Shown here: positions 11,225 through 22,197 of the stretch, piece after piece | Numbering within the stretch: the first letter of the stretch is position 1 | How the letters are laid out: every line of letters starts with the position of its first letter | Origin: Cladocopium goreaui | Taxonomy: Eukaryota; Sar; Dinophyceae; Suessiales; Symbiodiniaceae | Assembly (NCBI GenBank): GCA_947184155.2 | Contig: CAMXCT020006368.1 | Coordinates: 100,001 to 164,000 of the forward strand | DNA length: 64,000 nt | Direction of reading: 5' to 3' | Made by a program: the position numbers and the translations under genes | Notes under the pieces: generated by a model | Told to the model about the DNA's origin: nothing | Database searches by the model: none | What the model saw: only the letters and a program-made list of their open reading frames with translations

Positions 11225-13488
11225 GCGTGACGTCGCTGGTGGTGTTGCTGGACTTTTCCGCCAGGCCCAGGTCACCCAACTTCGACACGATGCGACCTCT
11301 GGGGAAGGTAACGTCGGTGAACCTATGCTTTAACCATGGTTAACCATGGTTAACTATGGGAAAAACTAGGGTGAAACTATAGTTAACCATGGTTAAAGGT
11401 GAACTATGGTGAACTATGGTGAACTATGGCAAAAACTCTGGTTCCACTATGGCTTAACTATGGTCAATTGAGCATATTTCACAACATTTCCCCAAAAAAC
11501 AACCCAGCTTCGACACAAAGAAACCCTGATTGAGTATTTGATCTATGCTTTAGGGGTGGCATCCATGATGAGAGGGTACTTAATATTCCAATTGTTATTC
11601 CATTATTGCTGCTTGTATCCCAATGATGGTTGATTGCTTATCCCAGCCTCAAAAATACAACAACCCTCAGAAACCATGTTATTGTAGGGGATTTACACAC
11701 ATTTGGAACCATGAGATGGGGATATTTAACAGAGGGATTGGATTAGCATATTTGTTGGTTACAAGTATATATATATATATGTATGTATGTATGTATGCAC
11801 CCCTTCACACACATACTATATATCTGGTTGGTGTTTTTAACCATCTTGAAAAATATTAGTCAATGGGAAGGATTATCCCATATATTATGGCAAAAACAAT
11901 GTTCCAAACCACCAACCAAATATATATATATACATTATAACTATATATATATACACATATATGTGTGTAATATCCCCCCATTAAGTCACCATTACATCCC
12001 CTACTCTTCACCCAAACAAATGAAGAGAAACACTGGCTGAAACTGCCAAGCGCCAAGCCACGACCATCGCTGTGGAGGAAGATGTTCTCGGGCCTAGAGC
12101 TGTAGCTTGGCCAAGTCATGGACGATGTTGTTTGGGGCCCTTGGGGAATACAACTGTTGGATAGGCAAGAACATTTTTAAATAGCATGTATATATATATA
12201 TGTATATATGTATGTATGTATGTATATATATATATGTGTATAGTAGTAACCTTAGTAACCTGACCTAACCGAACCATCCCAGATGAATTTTCAAGCCCAT
12301 TTCACGCCATCACATGTCCCAGTAACCAGTGTTTCTTAAGGCAACCAAGTTTCACCCCCATTCCATACTATTACATTGAACATTAGGAAATCCAAAGGAT
12401 CCAATGCTTGCATGTTCGTGCTTTCCGTGTTCCAGCGCTGAGCACAGGGATGCACAACCGTTTACTCCCATGGCAAATTTATTGTTCTTTGGGTATCCAT
12501 CGCAACTAAATGGTCAGGATTCATGATTCTGGGATACAGAACTTTTTTAAATGTGTATATATATATATGTATGTGTATATATATATATATACATGTGTGT
12601 GCACATACTTTTGCAGTACGGTACATGATGGACATCAATGGACCAAGTCACTTCATGTCGTTGTGGGTGATCTCATTCGAATGCATGTAGGCCAAAGCTG
12701 TAGCCACCTCCTTCAACACGACCATCATCCTGAGAAATCTGAGAACATGACTCTGACAACGTGGGGGAGAAACGGAGGATCCAGGGAGTTCCATAAAATG
12801 GTAGCCACGTGTACTTGGTGGCTCATCCCACTAAGTAAGTGGGTTATAACTAAGTTCTAACCCCAGTTATAAGTGGATTAACCCTACTTATCCCATTTAT
12901 AACTGGGGTTATAACCCACTTACTTAGTGGGATGAGCCACCAAGTAGGTATACAAACATGTGGCACTAGCTGAAACCGCTCGGAAACAAATCCCATTGCA
13001 ATGGATCGGTTGTTTCCCTGTGGCAGAATGTACCTTTGTTCAAAGGGCCGTTCATGCATGATAGCACGGGAAATTCATCAGCACTCATAAAAACTAATAA
13101 CGCATAATAAAGCCATAAACTTATGAGAATATGAAAGCAAACATCTCAGTCGGGTAAAACTCTTCCATATATATATATGTGTGTGTGCGGAATATTGCTG
13201 CCCAAGCATCCCTTGTGGGCTCAAAATCTCTTTGTCCAACCAGTTCTGAACGCTTCCGCAGTTCATCTGTTCGATAGTCATGCACCTGGCTGTCTGGTCC
13301 AAATATGGGAGAAACCGTGGTAGGTGATTTTAATCTGCGGCGGTAAACCCTTGGAGAATTTAGAAGTGACTGCAAACCTTCGAAGATTGGGGGTCGATTG
13401 CGTTTCTCGCATGTCCATAGATGTTTCCATTACTTTTCGGGTCGATCATGCCGACTTTGCGTCCATTTTGCATGTCAATGGGCACACC
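11225..13488 (-). CDS. Protein kinase catalytic domain, five exons (partial gene)
   Basis: Exons 13202-13285, 12652-12729, 12047-12093 and 11225-11296 join in phase. Together they read a hinge (CMTIEQMNCGSVQNWLDKE), helix E (MMVVLKEVATALAYMHSNEI), catalytic loop THNDMKPENIFLHSDG, and KLGDLGLAEKSSNTTSDVT. Catalytic Asp, Lys and Asn of HxDxKPEN are present, but Arg of HRD is Asn and DFG is DLG. Donors are GC (TTGG|GCAG), GT (ATGAA|GTGA), GC (CTTG|GCAG) and GT; acceptors are all AG. An upstream 108-111-bp exon (about 13381-13488, VPIDMQNGRKVGMIDPKSN) is probably the same gene but needs a GA donor to keep phase. N-lobe and post-DLG exons were not identified. Frame retention across three junctions makes the kinase call firm; the subfamily is unknown. 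Confidence 0.85.
11330..11465. repeat. TTAACCATGG / GTGAACTATG short tandem repeats
   Basis: Interspersed GGTTAACTATGG and GTGAACTATG decamers in kinase intron sequence. Confidence 0.7.
11824..11919. mobile_element. Family-C element, copy 3
   Basis: CTGGTTGGTG...CCACCAACCAA, nearly identical in core to copy 2. Located in the kinase intron between exons 12047-12093 and 11225-11296. Confidence 0.85.
12185..12242. repeat. (TATG/TATA)n microsatellite
   Basis: ATATATATGTATGTATGTATG runs in a kinase intron. Confidence 0.8.
12812..12946. mobile_element. Perfect foldback element in kinase intron
   Basis: Arms of about 39 bp (TACTTGGTGGCTCATCCCAC... and its exact complement ending GCCACCAAGTA) enclose about 57 bp that itself contains AACCCCAGTTATAA / TTATAACTGGGG. 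Single copy here; near-identical arms suggest recent insertion. Confidence 0.8.
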
Positions 13489-13624
13489 CTGGCCACGAAG
13501 GGTAGCGGAGGGCTAGGATGAATTAGCTTGATTGGACCCACCCACAGCCCAAGTATACCACCAAACCGGATGGGTTTTAAATGGTTTTAAAAGGCCAATG
13601 ACTGTTGCATTGTTGCTTGCTTTT

Positions 13625-14277
13625 CTATGTGATGGAGTGTGATGGTGGAACATCCTTATCTAAGCGGCATGCCAAAAGGTATCCATTCACTGCACTCTCC
13701 ATGGCCGTCCCCGCCGGCTGCCAGGAGACACGTAGTGCGTGGGGAAGCTCTTCCGCTGAATGTCGGACTTCAGCTTGCCTCATTAATGATCTGCACTCAG
13801 CAACACACCATCTACAGACCTGTTGCCAGCACATTGAAATATTTGAAATGGCCTACACTGGTGTCCAAGGTCCACATTTCCATCAGAATATTTAGGTACA
13901 AAACATATACTTACCAAGAATCTACCTTGTTTTCTGAAGCCATTATTTCCAACATTCTACTTACTGTGATCATCTGCTATATATCTACTTATCGATGTAC
14001 TCTATCCATACGTCCTACTCCATACATCCTACTCCAAGTGACACATATGATATCATTCCCAACAGCCACCGCCGCCCCCAAGCCGCACCAAGCCTTCTCT
14101 ATAACCTTCTTGCAGCCGGTTTTTGAAGGTCTGGTTCTCGTCACCGTAGAGGTAAACGTTGAGGTACTCCACCTCAGGGCTGTCCCATGTGACTCTGCCG
14201 AATTCTGCAGCATAATCCACCACCCATGCCGCCCATGCCCTCAGTTCGGCGCAATGTTCCGATGTCCTCTGCCCATC
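13625..14277 (-). CDS. Unassigned exons
   Basis: Exon 14106-14277 (CCTGAG acceptor, CAAGAAG|GTTATAG donor) reads DGQRTSEHCAELRAWAAWVV, then DYAAEFGRVTWDSPEVEYLN and VYLYGDENQTFKNRLQE: plainly coding, with a mixed alpha/beta look, no family recognised. About 13690-13790 is another GC-rich exon candidate; two frames are open (AEVRHSAEELPHALRVSW or SDIQRKSFPTHYVSPGSRR), with donor GTGCA|GTGAAT. Both are upstream of the kinase exons on the same strand. Confidence 0.5.
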
Positions 14278-14830
14278 CTCAGGACGTCAACACAGCTGCA
14301 CCGGAGATGGTGAGAGCCGGAGAGCAATTCTCAAATCGAATCTGGAGGTCATCGGAAGGATATCATGGATTACGTTCCTGGTTGCTGTTGAAGGGAATAC
14401 AGCTTTGAAGGGCTGAAAGCTCTCATCAAAGAAGTTGGCAGGACTGAAATGTCATGGAAGGAAAGGACTCACTGCGACTGAGAGAAAATCAGTGATGGAA
14501 CATTCCAGGCACAACGAACCCACTTCCCAGCCAATCCCTACGTATTTGAAACATGCTAATCCTATATGAATGTTTGGCCTTTTTTTTGCTTGAAGATAAT
14601 TGAAACCTGCGTGCTTGCACGTGGATTAGCCAAAATAAATGTCGTATGCCCCAAAACCACTGATTATAGTTATCAAATTCTGCATGAACAAAATGTCATG
14701 GCGCCAATGTTAGGTACCCTACCTTTATCAAAGTTATCTTCAACGGGTTAATTATTTCGTGAACTTCTTATGTCTATTGAGTCTATTGCAAACGGGTCAC
14801 ACGATGGTACTCATCCAAGATCCGGAAAAC

Positions 14831-14950
14831 TGGGGGTCTGCCGGTCTGCCCCATGTTCGCTGCACCATTGCCGGCGAGTGTCTTGCTGCCATAGACCCAC
14901 TCTTTGGCCGTGACGTCTGCATGATGGACATCGCTGAGTTTCAAGACTGC
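14831..14950 (-). CDS. Unassigned 120-bp phase-0 exon
   Basis: CTGCAG acceptor and CCCCCA|GTTTTC donor give exactly 40 codons (AVLKLSDVHHADVTAKEWVY...). The complementary strand is also open and protein-like, so strand is the main uncertainty; minus is chosen because of the clean borders and its neighbours. Confidence 0.45.
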
Positions 14951-15543
14951 CTGCAGCAGGGTGCTACGGATGCGGCATGGCATAATTTTTGAAGTGTTTC
15001 ATCACTCACTTTCAATGTAATTGGTGGACGAAGATCCTCTGAAGATGTTGGCAATGATTGGTATATATATATATATTGAACTCATCATTTGGAACAAAAA
15101 ATATCAAGTGGGTCAAGTCACAACATGCAGCCACTCTAACAACATTCCAGTCCGGTACGCTTGCGTGCCGAGCCTGACCACTGCCACGGCGTCGTGGTGC
15201 CATCATCACCCAGCCCCACTTGCCGTTGCCCAGCCAGGAGCCTATCAACGCATGTTGCGTGGAAGGGCCTGTTATGAAGGATATGCTATATATGTTAAGA
15301 AGGATATGTTAAAGGTACAGAGCCACACAAACACAAACACACACATGCATATGTTATATGTACATATATATATATATATGTGTATTATATATATATAAAT
15401 GTACTATATACATACCCATACACCGGTACTGATACACACGGATATAAACATGTTTGTCCTATACATGTAGTGGGTAACTAAACAAACATGTTGTGAGATC
15501 TTGGATTTGTACATGTAACAGGGGTAAATCTTCATTCTATGTG

Positions 15544-15647
15544 TACCCTCTGGTGAACTAATATAACTATGGAAAATCACCATGTTTAATGGGAAAACTC
15601 ACTATAAATGGTCATTTTCAATAGCTATGTTAAATTACCAGAGGGTA
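15544..15647. mobile_element. Family-A element, copy 5
   Basis: TACCCTCTGGTGAAC...TTACCAGAGGGTA, 104 bp. Surrounding 15300-16430 is mostly TA-rich intron-like DNA; a GC island at 15160-15260 is ambiguous in strand. Confidence 0.85.
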
Positions 15648-15913
15648 ATGATGTTCAATTAGTTATCTGCTCCCAACCGGACATCTACAGTACACGGATG
15701 TGATATCACCAACCAACAACAGACTCAACAAGGGTGATCTCTGCTTCAAAGTGTTTCAGGCCCCACCCCCGCATGTAGATAGGCAATTTACAACAGCCCT
15801 ACCCAACTTTCTCCACTTTCTCTTTGGCTTGGTCAAATCCCGCTGCTTCTACCCCTATGATCCCTATGTAGATACATCATGATATGCCATGATAAACATA
15901 TACAAATTACAAT

Positions 15914-15984
15914 GTATATATATATATATATATGTAGATATATATGTATATTCATGTATATATGTATATATATGTATATGTATA

Positions 15985-16015
<31 letters not shown>

Positions 16016-16016
16016 T
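15914..16016. repeat. (TATATG)n / (TA)n microsatellite
   Basis: About 100 bp of TATATATGTATATG. Confidence 0.85.
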
Positions 16017-16151
16017 TGTACAACATTGACTTGGGCTTTCCAGTTGGGTCCTTCCATAAAATTCGCTGGACCTCTTCTGAGGTCGTATTCCTCCTCCAGG
16101 CTGGACGCACCTGATTTCTATGGCGAAGATCAATCATTGATCAAGAGCAAT

Positions 16152-16265
16152 TACTCTCTGGCAAACAAACATAGCTATTGACAATGGCCATAGAAATAGT
16201 GGATTTACCCATTAAAAACGGTGATTTTCCATAGTATCATAGTTATGTTAGTTTACCAGAGGGTA
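16152..16265. mobile_element. Family-A element, copy 6
   Basis: TACTCTCTGGCAAAC...GTTTACCAGAGGGTA with a slightly expanded right arm (TAGTATCATAGTTATG). Confidence 0.8.
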
Positions 16266-16434
16266 ATATTGATGATTGATCATTGACAATCATTGGACTA
16301 CAGTAACTACATTTTTAAAAGATTTGACTTGATTGGACCTACTATCGGACTCTAAATCAATTCAAGCTACAGCTTTTTTTTAGACTCGCAGGAGTTGATT
16401 GTGAGGTTGATGATCCCAATGCAGGATCGCCCCT

Positions 16435-16786
16435 AGGGGCTCCAGCCCACAGAGGACTTGGTGGCACTTTCCCAGAAGCTGTTCATGGCTTCGAGCTCCT
16501 GGCAGGCTTCCACGCTAGGCGGCAGGAGCCCCGACATGTCGAACGTGACAATTGGATGCCGTTGGCAATGGTTGGCACCAATATGCACCAATACACTTTG
16601 TCCAAATAAATTTGCTATCACATATATGTCCAAATGTTTTGTAACAAATAGATGTCTCTGAATTGGAGGCTCATGTCCCAGTGATGGCTCACGGTGGAGC
16701 CCCATCACTGGCCACGTTGTGGCCAGCTCCTCATCATGGTTTTTTTCCGCATCTTCCGCAGCGTTGTTCGCGCCGAACATGCTATC
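16435..16786 (-). CDS. Unassigned two exons
   Basis: Exon 16693-16786 (GCCTAG acceptor, CCACC|GTGAGC donor) reads DSMFGANNAAEDAEKNHDEE then LATTWPVMGLH. A second coding island at about 16435-16560 reads TFDMSGLLPPSVEACQELEA and MNSFWESATKSSVGWSP, ending in TAG at 16434-16436; it may be a last exon. No family recognised. Confidence 0.5.
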
Positions 16787-17129
16787 CTAGGCCAACCAAA
16801 AAGCCCCAAAACATCCGGGTGGGTGGTTTCCACCAGGGAGGATGGAAAGCCAACAACTTGTTTGACCCAGTCGTTCCATGTCGTTTGAGAACTACCAAGC
16901 TACGTTGAAGCTGGAATATGCTGCGTCATCAGTCATCAGGGCCCCCCAATGAGCAACACTTGGTAGCTGTCAGGAGGTTCATGCTTGATTCTTGAAAGCA
17001 AGCCAATTTAATTAACCTTTCCTCATCTAGCTTATTATTGTATCATATTGTATCCACGTGCATCAATAGTTTCACCATGACAACATCATTTCTGTTGGTG
17101 TTCTGCTCTCCCTTGGCCCCATTAAAGAT

Positions 17130-18150
17130 TCCACAGCTGAGACTCTCCCACTTCCAGCAGTTGGTTCCGAGCCTGCTTTCCTTGGTGCCGGGCATGCCGT
17201 TTCGGATCCTTCTTGAGGTGGCAACAAATGGCTGGGCAACGTCCAAACCAAATAGCAGGCCACCTTGGCATCCTATATCCGAGGCTGACCCTCCCCTTTG
17301 ATCAAAATACAACTTCCGTCCACCAGCTTTTGACCATCATTTATGTAGCCTTTTCCCCGTGCTTTGTTGAATTGTTTAGGATCAAGATAGTGATAGATAA
17401 TGGATTGATAATGGCATTTCAATGCACGGACCCAAAAAGTGGAACTCAGAGCCACACCCAACCTCCAACCAAGGTCTACCGCTCCATTTTTTCCGTCGCA
17501 GAAGGGACCTGTTCAGCTGAGGCCGTGGATTGCACCAGATTTCGAGGAATGAACCCATTCATGGCCACACAAACCAGCCCAGTAGCCGCAGGATTGCCTC
17601 AGCGTGCTCTGCACCATGAAAGAAAGATGGATAACTTTTTGGAGAAGTGCAATTGAAATGGAATATGTGGCCCCAACCCCCCCAAAAAAAACATCTTTGC
17701 TGCAGCGCCTTTGGTTGCAGGATAATTTTCACCTCAACCGACCCGTTAAACACGCTCCCCAGATTGTCTGGTCCAAAACAAAGGAACGTAAAGGGACCAG
17801 GCAACCATCAGCTGAGGTTTCACCTCAGGTCGTCCGAGCTCTTGCACGATCTCATGTGCTCGCTCCCGGCGGTGTAAGCGTCGGGTGGCGCGGCGCCAAA
17901 GCGAAACCAAGAGACTGAGACTGTAGGAACCTGGGTCTGAACCCAAGGAACTCTCTCCAAAAATGGCATGTCAAATGCCATCAAATACCTTTATAAACAA
18001 AACAACAAATGGTGTGGAATTCAGGGAATCTCCTACCCGGGGCCTGAGATGGCAACTCCGAGCGGCTCATTCTGCCCACTTGCTGCCTCAGTGTCGAGAT
18101 GTGTCGAGGGAAGCCCGGATGAAGAGTGCTGCCTGGATTGAGACTGCCCA
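17130..18150 (-). CDS. Cluster of unassigned exons
   Basis: Minus-strand GC islands: about 18035-18150 (LNPGSTLHPGFPRHISTLRQ, CCCGG|GTAGG donor), about 17823-17915 (FGAAPPDAYTAGSEHMRSCK, ACCTGAG|GTGAAA donor) and about 17130-17240 (two open frames, one Ser/Thr/Pro-rich: AGSEPTAGSGRVSAVESL). Each is short and bordered by plausible AG/GT. No family recognised. Confidence 0.4.
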
Positions 18151-18404
18151 AGCAAAATCCATCTGACACCAAGCAATATCCATCTGACACACGCACACAC
18201 ACATATCCAAAGATGCGAAAGCATTGGATGAAAACCAACTATACAACATATTCAGCGGGCTCTCCTTAACATGCCAAAAGATCCGAAAGATTCGCTTCCC
18301 CATTAAAGAATCTCATCCAAACCTCTACTTAAAAAGCCCGTGTTCAGGCCCCCCAGCCACCAGGGCCACCCCAGGCCCAAGCATTGCAGTCCGGAGTGCG
18401 CGAC

Positions 18405-18524
18405 CTTGGTAGATTGGCGCATCCGCTGCAGTTCCCAGTCCTGAACGTCCAGCGCATGGCGCCTGGAAATGTCCTCCGGCAACTGCAGTGGCAGGTAGCC
18501 AGCACCCGTGGTGAAAAGAAAGTC
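18405..18524 (-). CDS. Unassigned 120-bp phase-0 exon
   Basis: CCCCTCAG acceptor, ACCAAG|GTCGCG donor, exactly 40 codons: DFLFTTGAGYLPLQLPEDIS then RRHALDVQDWELQRMRQSTK. Very clean exon. Family-A copy 7 lies 57 bp upstream of its acceptor. Confidence 0.7.
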
Positions 18525-18581
18525 CTGAGGGGAGAAATGAAGTCAGGGTGGAGGGTATAGGGTTCCAAGAATCTGATGTGT

Positions 18582-18685
18582 TACCCTCTGGTAAACTAAC
18601 ATAACTATGGAAAATCACCATGTTTAATGGGAAATTCCACTATAAATGGTCATTTTCAATAGCTATCTTAAATTACCAGAGGGTA
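18582..18685. mobile_element. Family-A element, copy 7
   Basis: TACCCTCTGGTAAAC...AATTACCAGAGGGTA, almost identical to copies 1 and 5. Confidence 0.85.
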
Positions 18686-18699
18686 TCTCCTTCTTGACC

Positions 18700-19010
18700 C
18701 AGAAGAAATACAAAGATTGCACGCTTTTGTGTTGGACTGCTGTGGAGCAGGGGCATCGCGGCGAATTTGGGTATTTCATCAACCAGCAATCCCCTACCAA
18801 AAATGTCACATAAAGATGGAAAACATTCCAAATTGCTTCTGACAGTATGTGGAGATATTTGCCGCGGATTCAAACTTGAGCATTTGGAAGAAATGCCAGA
18901 ACCCGCAGTGCTAAGCAAACAGAAGGGCTCCAAGTCAGTGCGAAAGCGAATGGCCTGGCAGTGGGCTGCTGACATTACAAGAGCTGAACCCCCCACTTGG
19001 GATTCATCAC
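18700..19010 (-). CDS. Possible exons, strand ambiguous
   Basis: Open and protein-like on both strands. Minus gives AHCQAIRFRTDLEPFCLLST (about 18905-18975) and LLVDEIPKFAAMPLLHSSPT (about 18710-18795); plus gives a Lys-rich frame from 18809. Minus fits the neighbours and could be the 3' part of the LEG1-like gene, but I cannot support that from motifs. Confidence 0.3.
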
Positions 19011-19310
19011 TACCTCCCATTCTTGTATGCTGGGGATGCTATTTATCCTTCATCCCAAATTCGACCAAAATGGGGTGCAAAAATCATCAAAAATCCCTGA
19101 GAGGATCATGGTAATTGCCAACTGCACTCATCATTGAAGATATTGAATTGATATGAATTGATGAGCCTTTTGTCTCCACATCTCCATGCAGCATGCGGCA
19201 GGACGTTTTTTTAGCACTTCAGCATCGAGAAAACATGAAAACATCCGGTACATTTAGGAATGGTAAGTCCCACAGTCCTACTACCAACATGACATCACAA
19301 AACGGCCCAC

Positions 19311-20492
19311 TTTGCGTGCCGAGCAGCTGCTAACAAATCAACAAAGCAGGTCCATCCTTCGCAGAAGCGTCGCTCATCCAGTGGCAAAGGCTCCAGGAGC
19401 GCTTGATACAACGGACGTGCTGCGTGCAGGGAACTCATGTGACAAGTCCAAACGTGGGCACGGAGCTTGTCATGCTCTTCCTCATGCAAAATATGCAAAC
19501 TCAACTCCCATATACATCAATATAATATCAATATAATATCAATATAATATCAATTATACATTATTATACATTATTATACATTATTATACATTATTATACA
19601 TTATTATACATTATTATACATAATTATACTACAATAATTAGCACATGATTATCACATGACACATTTGTGGCTTGAAGCTGGGACACTGGGATGGAGCGAG
19701 GAGGGCCACATGTCCATGCGCCAAATGCTGGCCACCAGCAATGGGGGTCAAGCATGCGAATTAGGAGTAGAAAAAAACATAAGAAAACTTTGGACTTTGG
19801 AACCAAATAGTCAGGTAATGTCTTTAAAATTTGTTTTCTTTAAAGCACATGATCCAATTACATTCTCAAGTCGTTTTGGAACCCTTTTGCCAAACCAGAT
19901 TCAATTAACAACATATAGATAGATATAGCAAGATGCCAACACTGTGAGCCCACGCCCACAAGGAGATCCCCCAGCTACGCTACTGAGTAACTTCGCCGAT
20001 TCCAAGCTGCTGTGGTCAAGGGCTCTGGCTCCTTTGCTCGTGACTGCAAAGATCTCCAGAAACGAACCCATTCTGCTCGGGCGGCTGCAAACTCCTTTCG
20101 CTCGGCTTCCTCAAAATCCTGGGAGAATCGATCCAGTGGCAACCGATGATCATCGATAGGTTTCCCTCCGATTGGATAAATCCGGATCCAATTTTTGGGC
20201 CCTCTGACGCCAGGAAAGGCATGGAAAAGTCACTTAGAACAGTATCATGATCTATCCATTTTGATCATTTTGGGCTGTCTCAGTACTTCGCTTGCAACCC
20301 ATATCACTCTTAAACAGCTCAATGTTAATTACTTATATCTGCTGCATATATCTGCTACATAATCTCACCACCATTCACTACCCCACTTCAGCCCAAGGTC
20401 AACGCTTTCTACCTCCTTAGTGGACACAAGGCCAGCATCTAGAGCGGCAGCCAAAGGAACCACACCTGAGCGCCCCAGAAGGCAATTTCTGG

Positions 20493-20534
<42 letters not shown>

Positions 20535-20905
20535 TTAAAATCACAACAATATTATATATATTATATATTATATATATTATATATATATATATTATATATA
20601 TTATATATATTATATATAATATATATTATATATATTATATATATAGTAACTATAGCAACTTCCCCCCCAAAATGGATAGAACAGTCATTTGCCATGATTT
20701 GTTTAATGGATTTTACATGATTTTACTCATCCGCATCTTTCCTTTCCCCGGGGTGCCATTAAGTCATATGTCAAAATATGTCCACATAAATAGTATGTCA
20801 ACCCACCAAGCGGCATAAGGAGTAGTTCATCGCCCCAAACCAACTGTCGCTGCTGATCCGTCCGTTGGCATCCCCCAGGCGTCCCGTCCGCCATTGCCAG
20901 TCCAG
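19311..20905 (-). CDS. LEG1-like protein (DUF781 family), four exons
   Basis: Exon 20812-20905 reads LDWQWRTGRLGDANG, RISSDSWFGAMNYSLC. It joins in phase across a possible GC donor (ATGCC|GCTT) to exon 20413-20465, VVPLAAALDAGLVSTKE. The WQ.RTGRL...ISxDSWW..MNY..S..P..AALDAG order matches LEG1-homologue proteins as I remember that family. Exon about 19984-20165, possibly reaching to about 20215, reads RFSQDFEEAERKEFAAARAE, WVRFWRSLQSRAKEPEPL (TACTCA|GTAG donor). Exon 19311-19504 reads KLRAHVWTCHMSSLHAARPL and DERRFCEGWTCFVDLLAAAR, like the family's GW..xVxxLAAA segment. The phase between the second and third exons is unresolved. LEG1 proteins are usually secreted; no signal peptide exon was found upstream. 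Confidence 0.6.
19518..19625. repeat. Tandem ATAATATCA and ACATTATTAT decamers
   Basis: Three CAATATAATAT units then about nine CATTATTATA units, immediately upstream of a LEG1-like acceptor. Confidence 0.85.
20492..20533. repeat. (CAT)14-type trinucleotide repeat
   Basis: Perfect CAT run inside the LEG1-like intron between exons 20413-20465 and 20812-20905. Would encode poly-His on the plus strand, but it is intronic. Confidence 0.9.
20550..20645. repeat. (TATATTATA)n repeat
   Basis: About 95 bp of TATATTATATAT, same LEG1-like intron. Confidence 0.9.
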
Positions 20906-21132
20906 CTGAGCGCTGTAACCTGAGTCTTGACGTCTCTAGGGGGAGAATGTGGGGTATATATCCCCCTATGTGAGACGTCTACTGCATTTTGTTATAAGTA
21001 GATGTCATAATAGACCTACAATAAAATTAATTATGCATTAATAGGTGTATACCCGATAATGAACCCCAATTGGAGTGATTTTTTTCCCCACCTGCCAGGT
21101 GAGGGTTGTTAGATTTTATGTCAGTTGCCTGC

Positions 21133-21223
21133 TCCTCCTCTCCTCTCCTCTCCTCTCCTCTCCTCATCTCCTCTCCTCCTCCTCGTCGTCCTCCTCGTCG
21201 TCCTCCTCGTCGTCCTCCTCGTC
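21133..21223. repeat. (CTCCT)n and (CCTCGTCGT)n pyrimidine-rich repeats
   Basis: CTCCTCTCCTC pentamers pass into CTCGTCGTCCTC nonamers. Directly abuts the 40-bp minisatellite. Confidence 0.9.
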
Positions 21224-21240
21224 CAACTGCGACCCGCAAT

Positions 21241-21508
21241 CCACAGTGTTCTCTGTCGGACCTCAACCACGACCATCCACGCCCAGTGTGCCCTGCCGGA
21301 CCTCAACCACGACCATCCACGCCCAGTGTTCCCTGCCGGACCTCAACCGCGAGTATCCGGGCCCAGTGTTCCCTGCCGGACCTGAACCACGACCATCCAC
21401 GCCTAGTGTTCCCTGCCGGACCTCAACCGCGAGGATCCATGCCAACTGTTCCCTGCCGGACCTCAACCGCGAGTATCCACGCCAAGTGTTCCCCGCCGGA
21501 CCTCATGT
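21241..21508. repeat. 40-bp minisatellite, about 6.5 units
   Basis: CCTCAACC(A/G)CGA starts at 21261, 21301, 21341, 21381, 21421 and 21461, an exact 40-bp period, with GTTCCCTGCCGGA in each unit. All three plus frames stay open because 40 is not a multiple of 3 and no unit holds a stop; this is not evidence of a gene. Confidence 0.9.
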
Positions 21509-21551
21509 AGGAAGATATGGGACAAAGAATGTGCAGAAGAAAGTTGGAAAG

Positions 21552-21744
21552 AATGTCAGAAGATATGCCAGATAGAATGCCAGATAGAATGCCAGATAGA
21601 ATGCCAGAAGATATGTCAGAATATATGCCAGAAGATATGCCAGATAGAATGCCAGAAGATATGTCAGATAGAATGCCAGAAGATATGCCAGATAGAATGC
21701 ATCAGATTTGCCAGATAGAATGCCAGAAGATATGCCAGAAGATA
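21552..21744. repeat. 12-bp minisatellite, left part (split by TIR element)
   Basis: Units ATGCCAGATAGA / ATGCCAGAAGAT / ATGTCAGAAGAT. The array resumes in the same orientation at 26124, after the inserted element. Confidence 0.9.
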
Positions 21745-22096
21745 CTTGCATCCACTTAAGCGTATTACGGTATTACAAAAAAAAATGGGGCTTTGGAGAT
21801 ATTTTCTCGTTTTGGTTTTTCAAAATTAAGTTATTTTCAGAACTCGTCGCTTTGTATTTTCAGACTTTGTTACAAAAACCTTCATGACTTTTAAAACCAT
21901 GCCACATGCGTTCTACTAGAATTCTCAGCTCAATTTTCCTTAGTTGTGGTATATGACACATTTTTCTTCTGACACACTTATTGTGGGACAGCTTTTCTGT
22001 TCTCTGCCTGGCGACGTCCGCAGAAGGAAATTTCTCGTATAGACGCCCGGCTAGATATTTTAACAAGTGTCATGACTATTTTCTTTTCTCGTTTTC

Positions 22097-22107
22097 TTTT
22101 GGCTCAA
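22097..22107 (+). other. Possible spliced-leader 3'-end relict
   Basis: TTTTGGCTCAA matches 11 contiguous bases of the dinoflagellate spliced leader 3' end, followed by T instead of G. The other leader bases do not match. Lies 90 bp before the zinc-finger ORF. Confidence 0.3.
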
Positions 22108-22197
22108 TGGTTAAGATGCGCCGCTCCATTGTGGCTGTTTCGGCCGCGGTACTGGCTTGGCTCGGCCATTTTAGTGGCTGCTTCGGCCACGGTAGCA

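Noticed and set aside
20420-20818. Poly-His protein on the plus strand
   Set aside because: The CAT run lies in the LEG1-like intron on the opposite strand and the frame continues into TATATTATA repeats.
21075-21575. Long Pro/Ser/Thr-rich proteins across 21.1-21.6 kb
   Set aside because: All three forward frames are open because of the 40-bp and CTCCT repeats; no start context or splice borders, so no gene is claimed.
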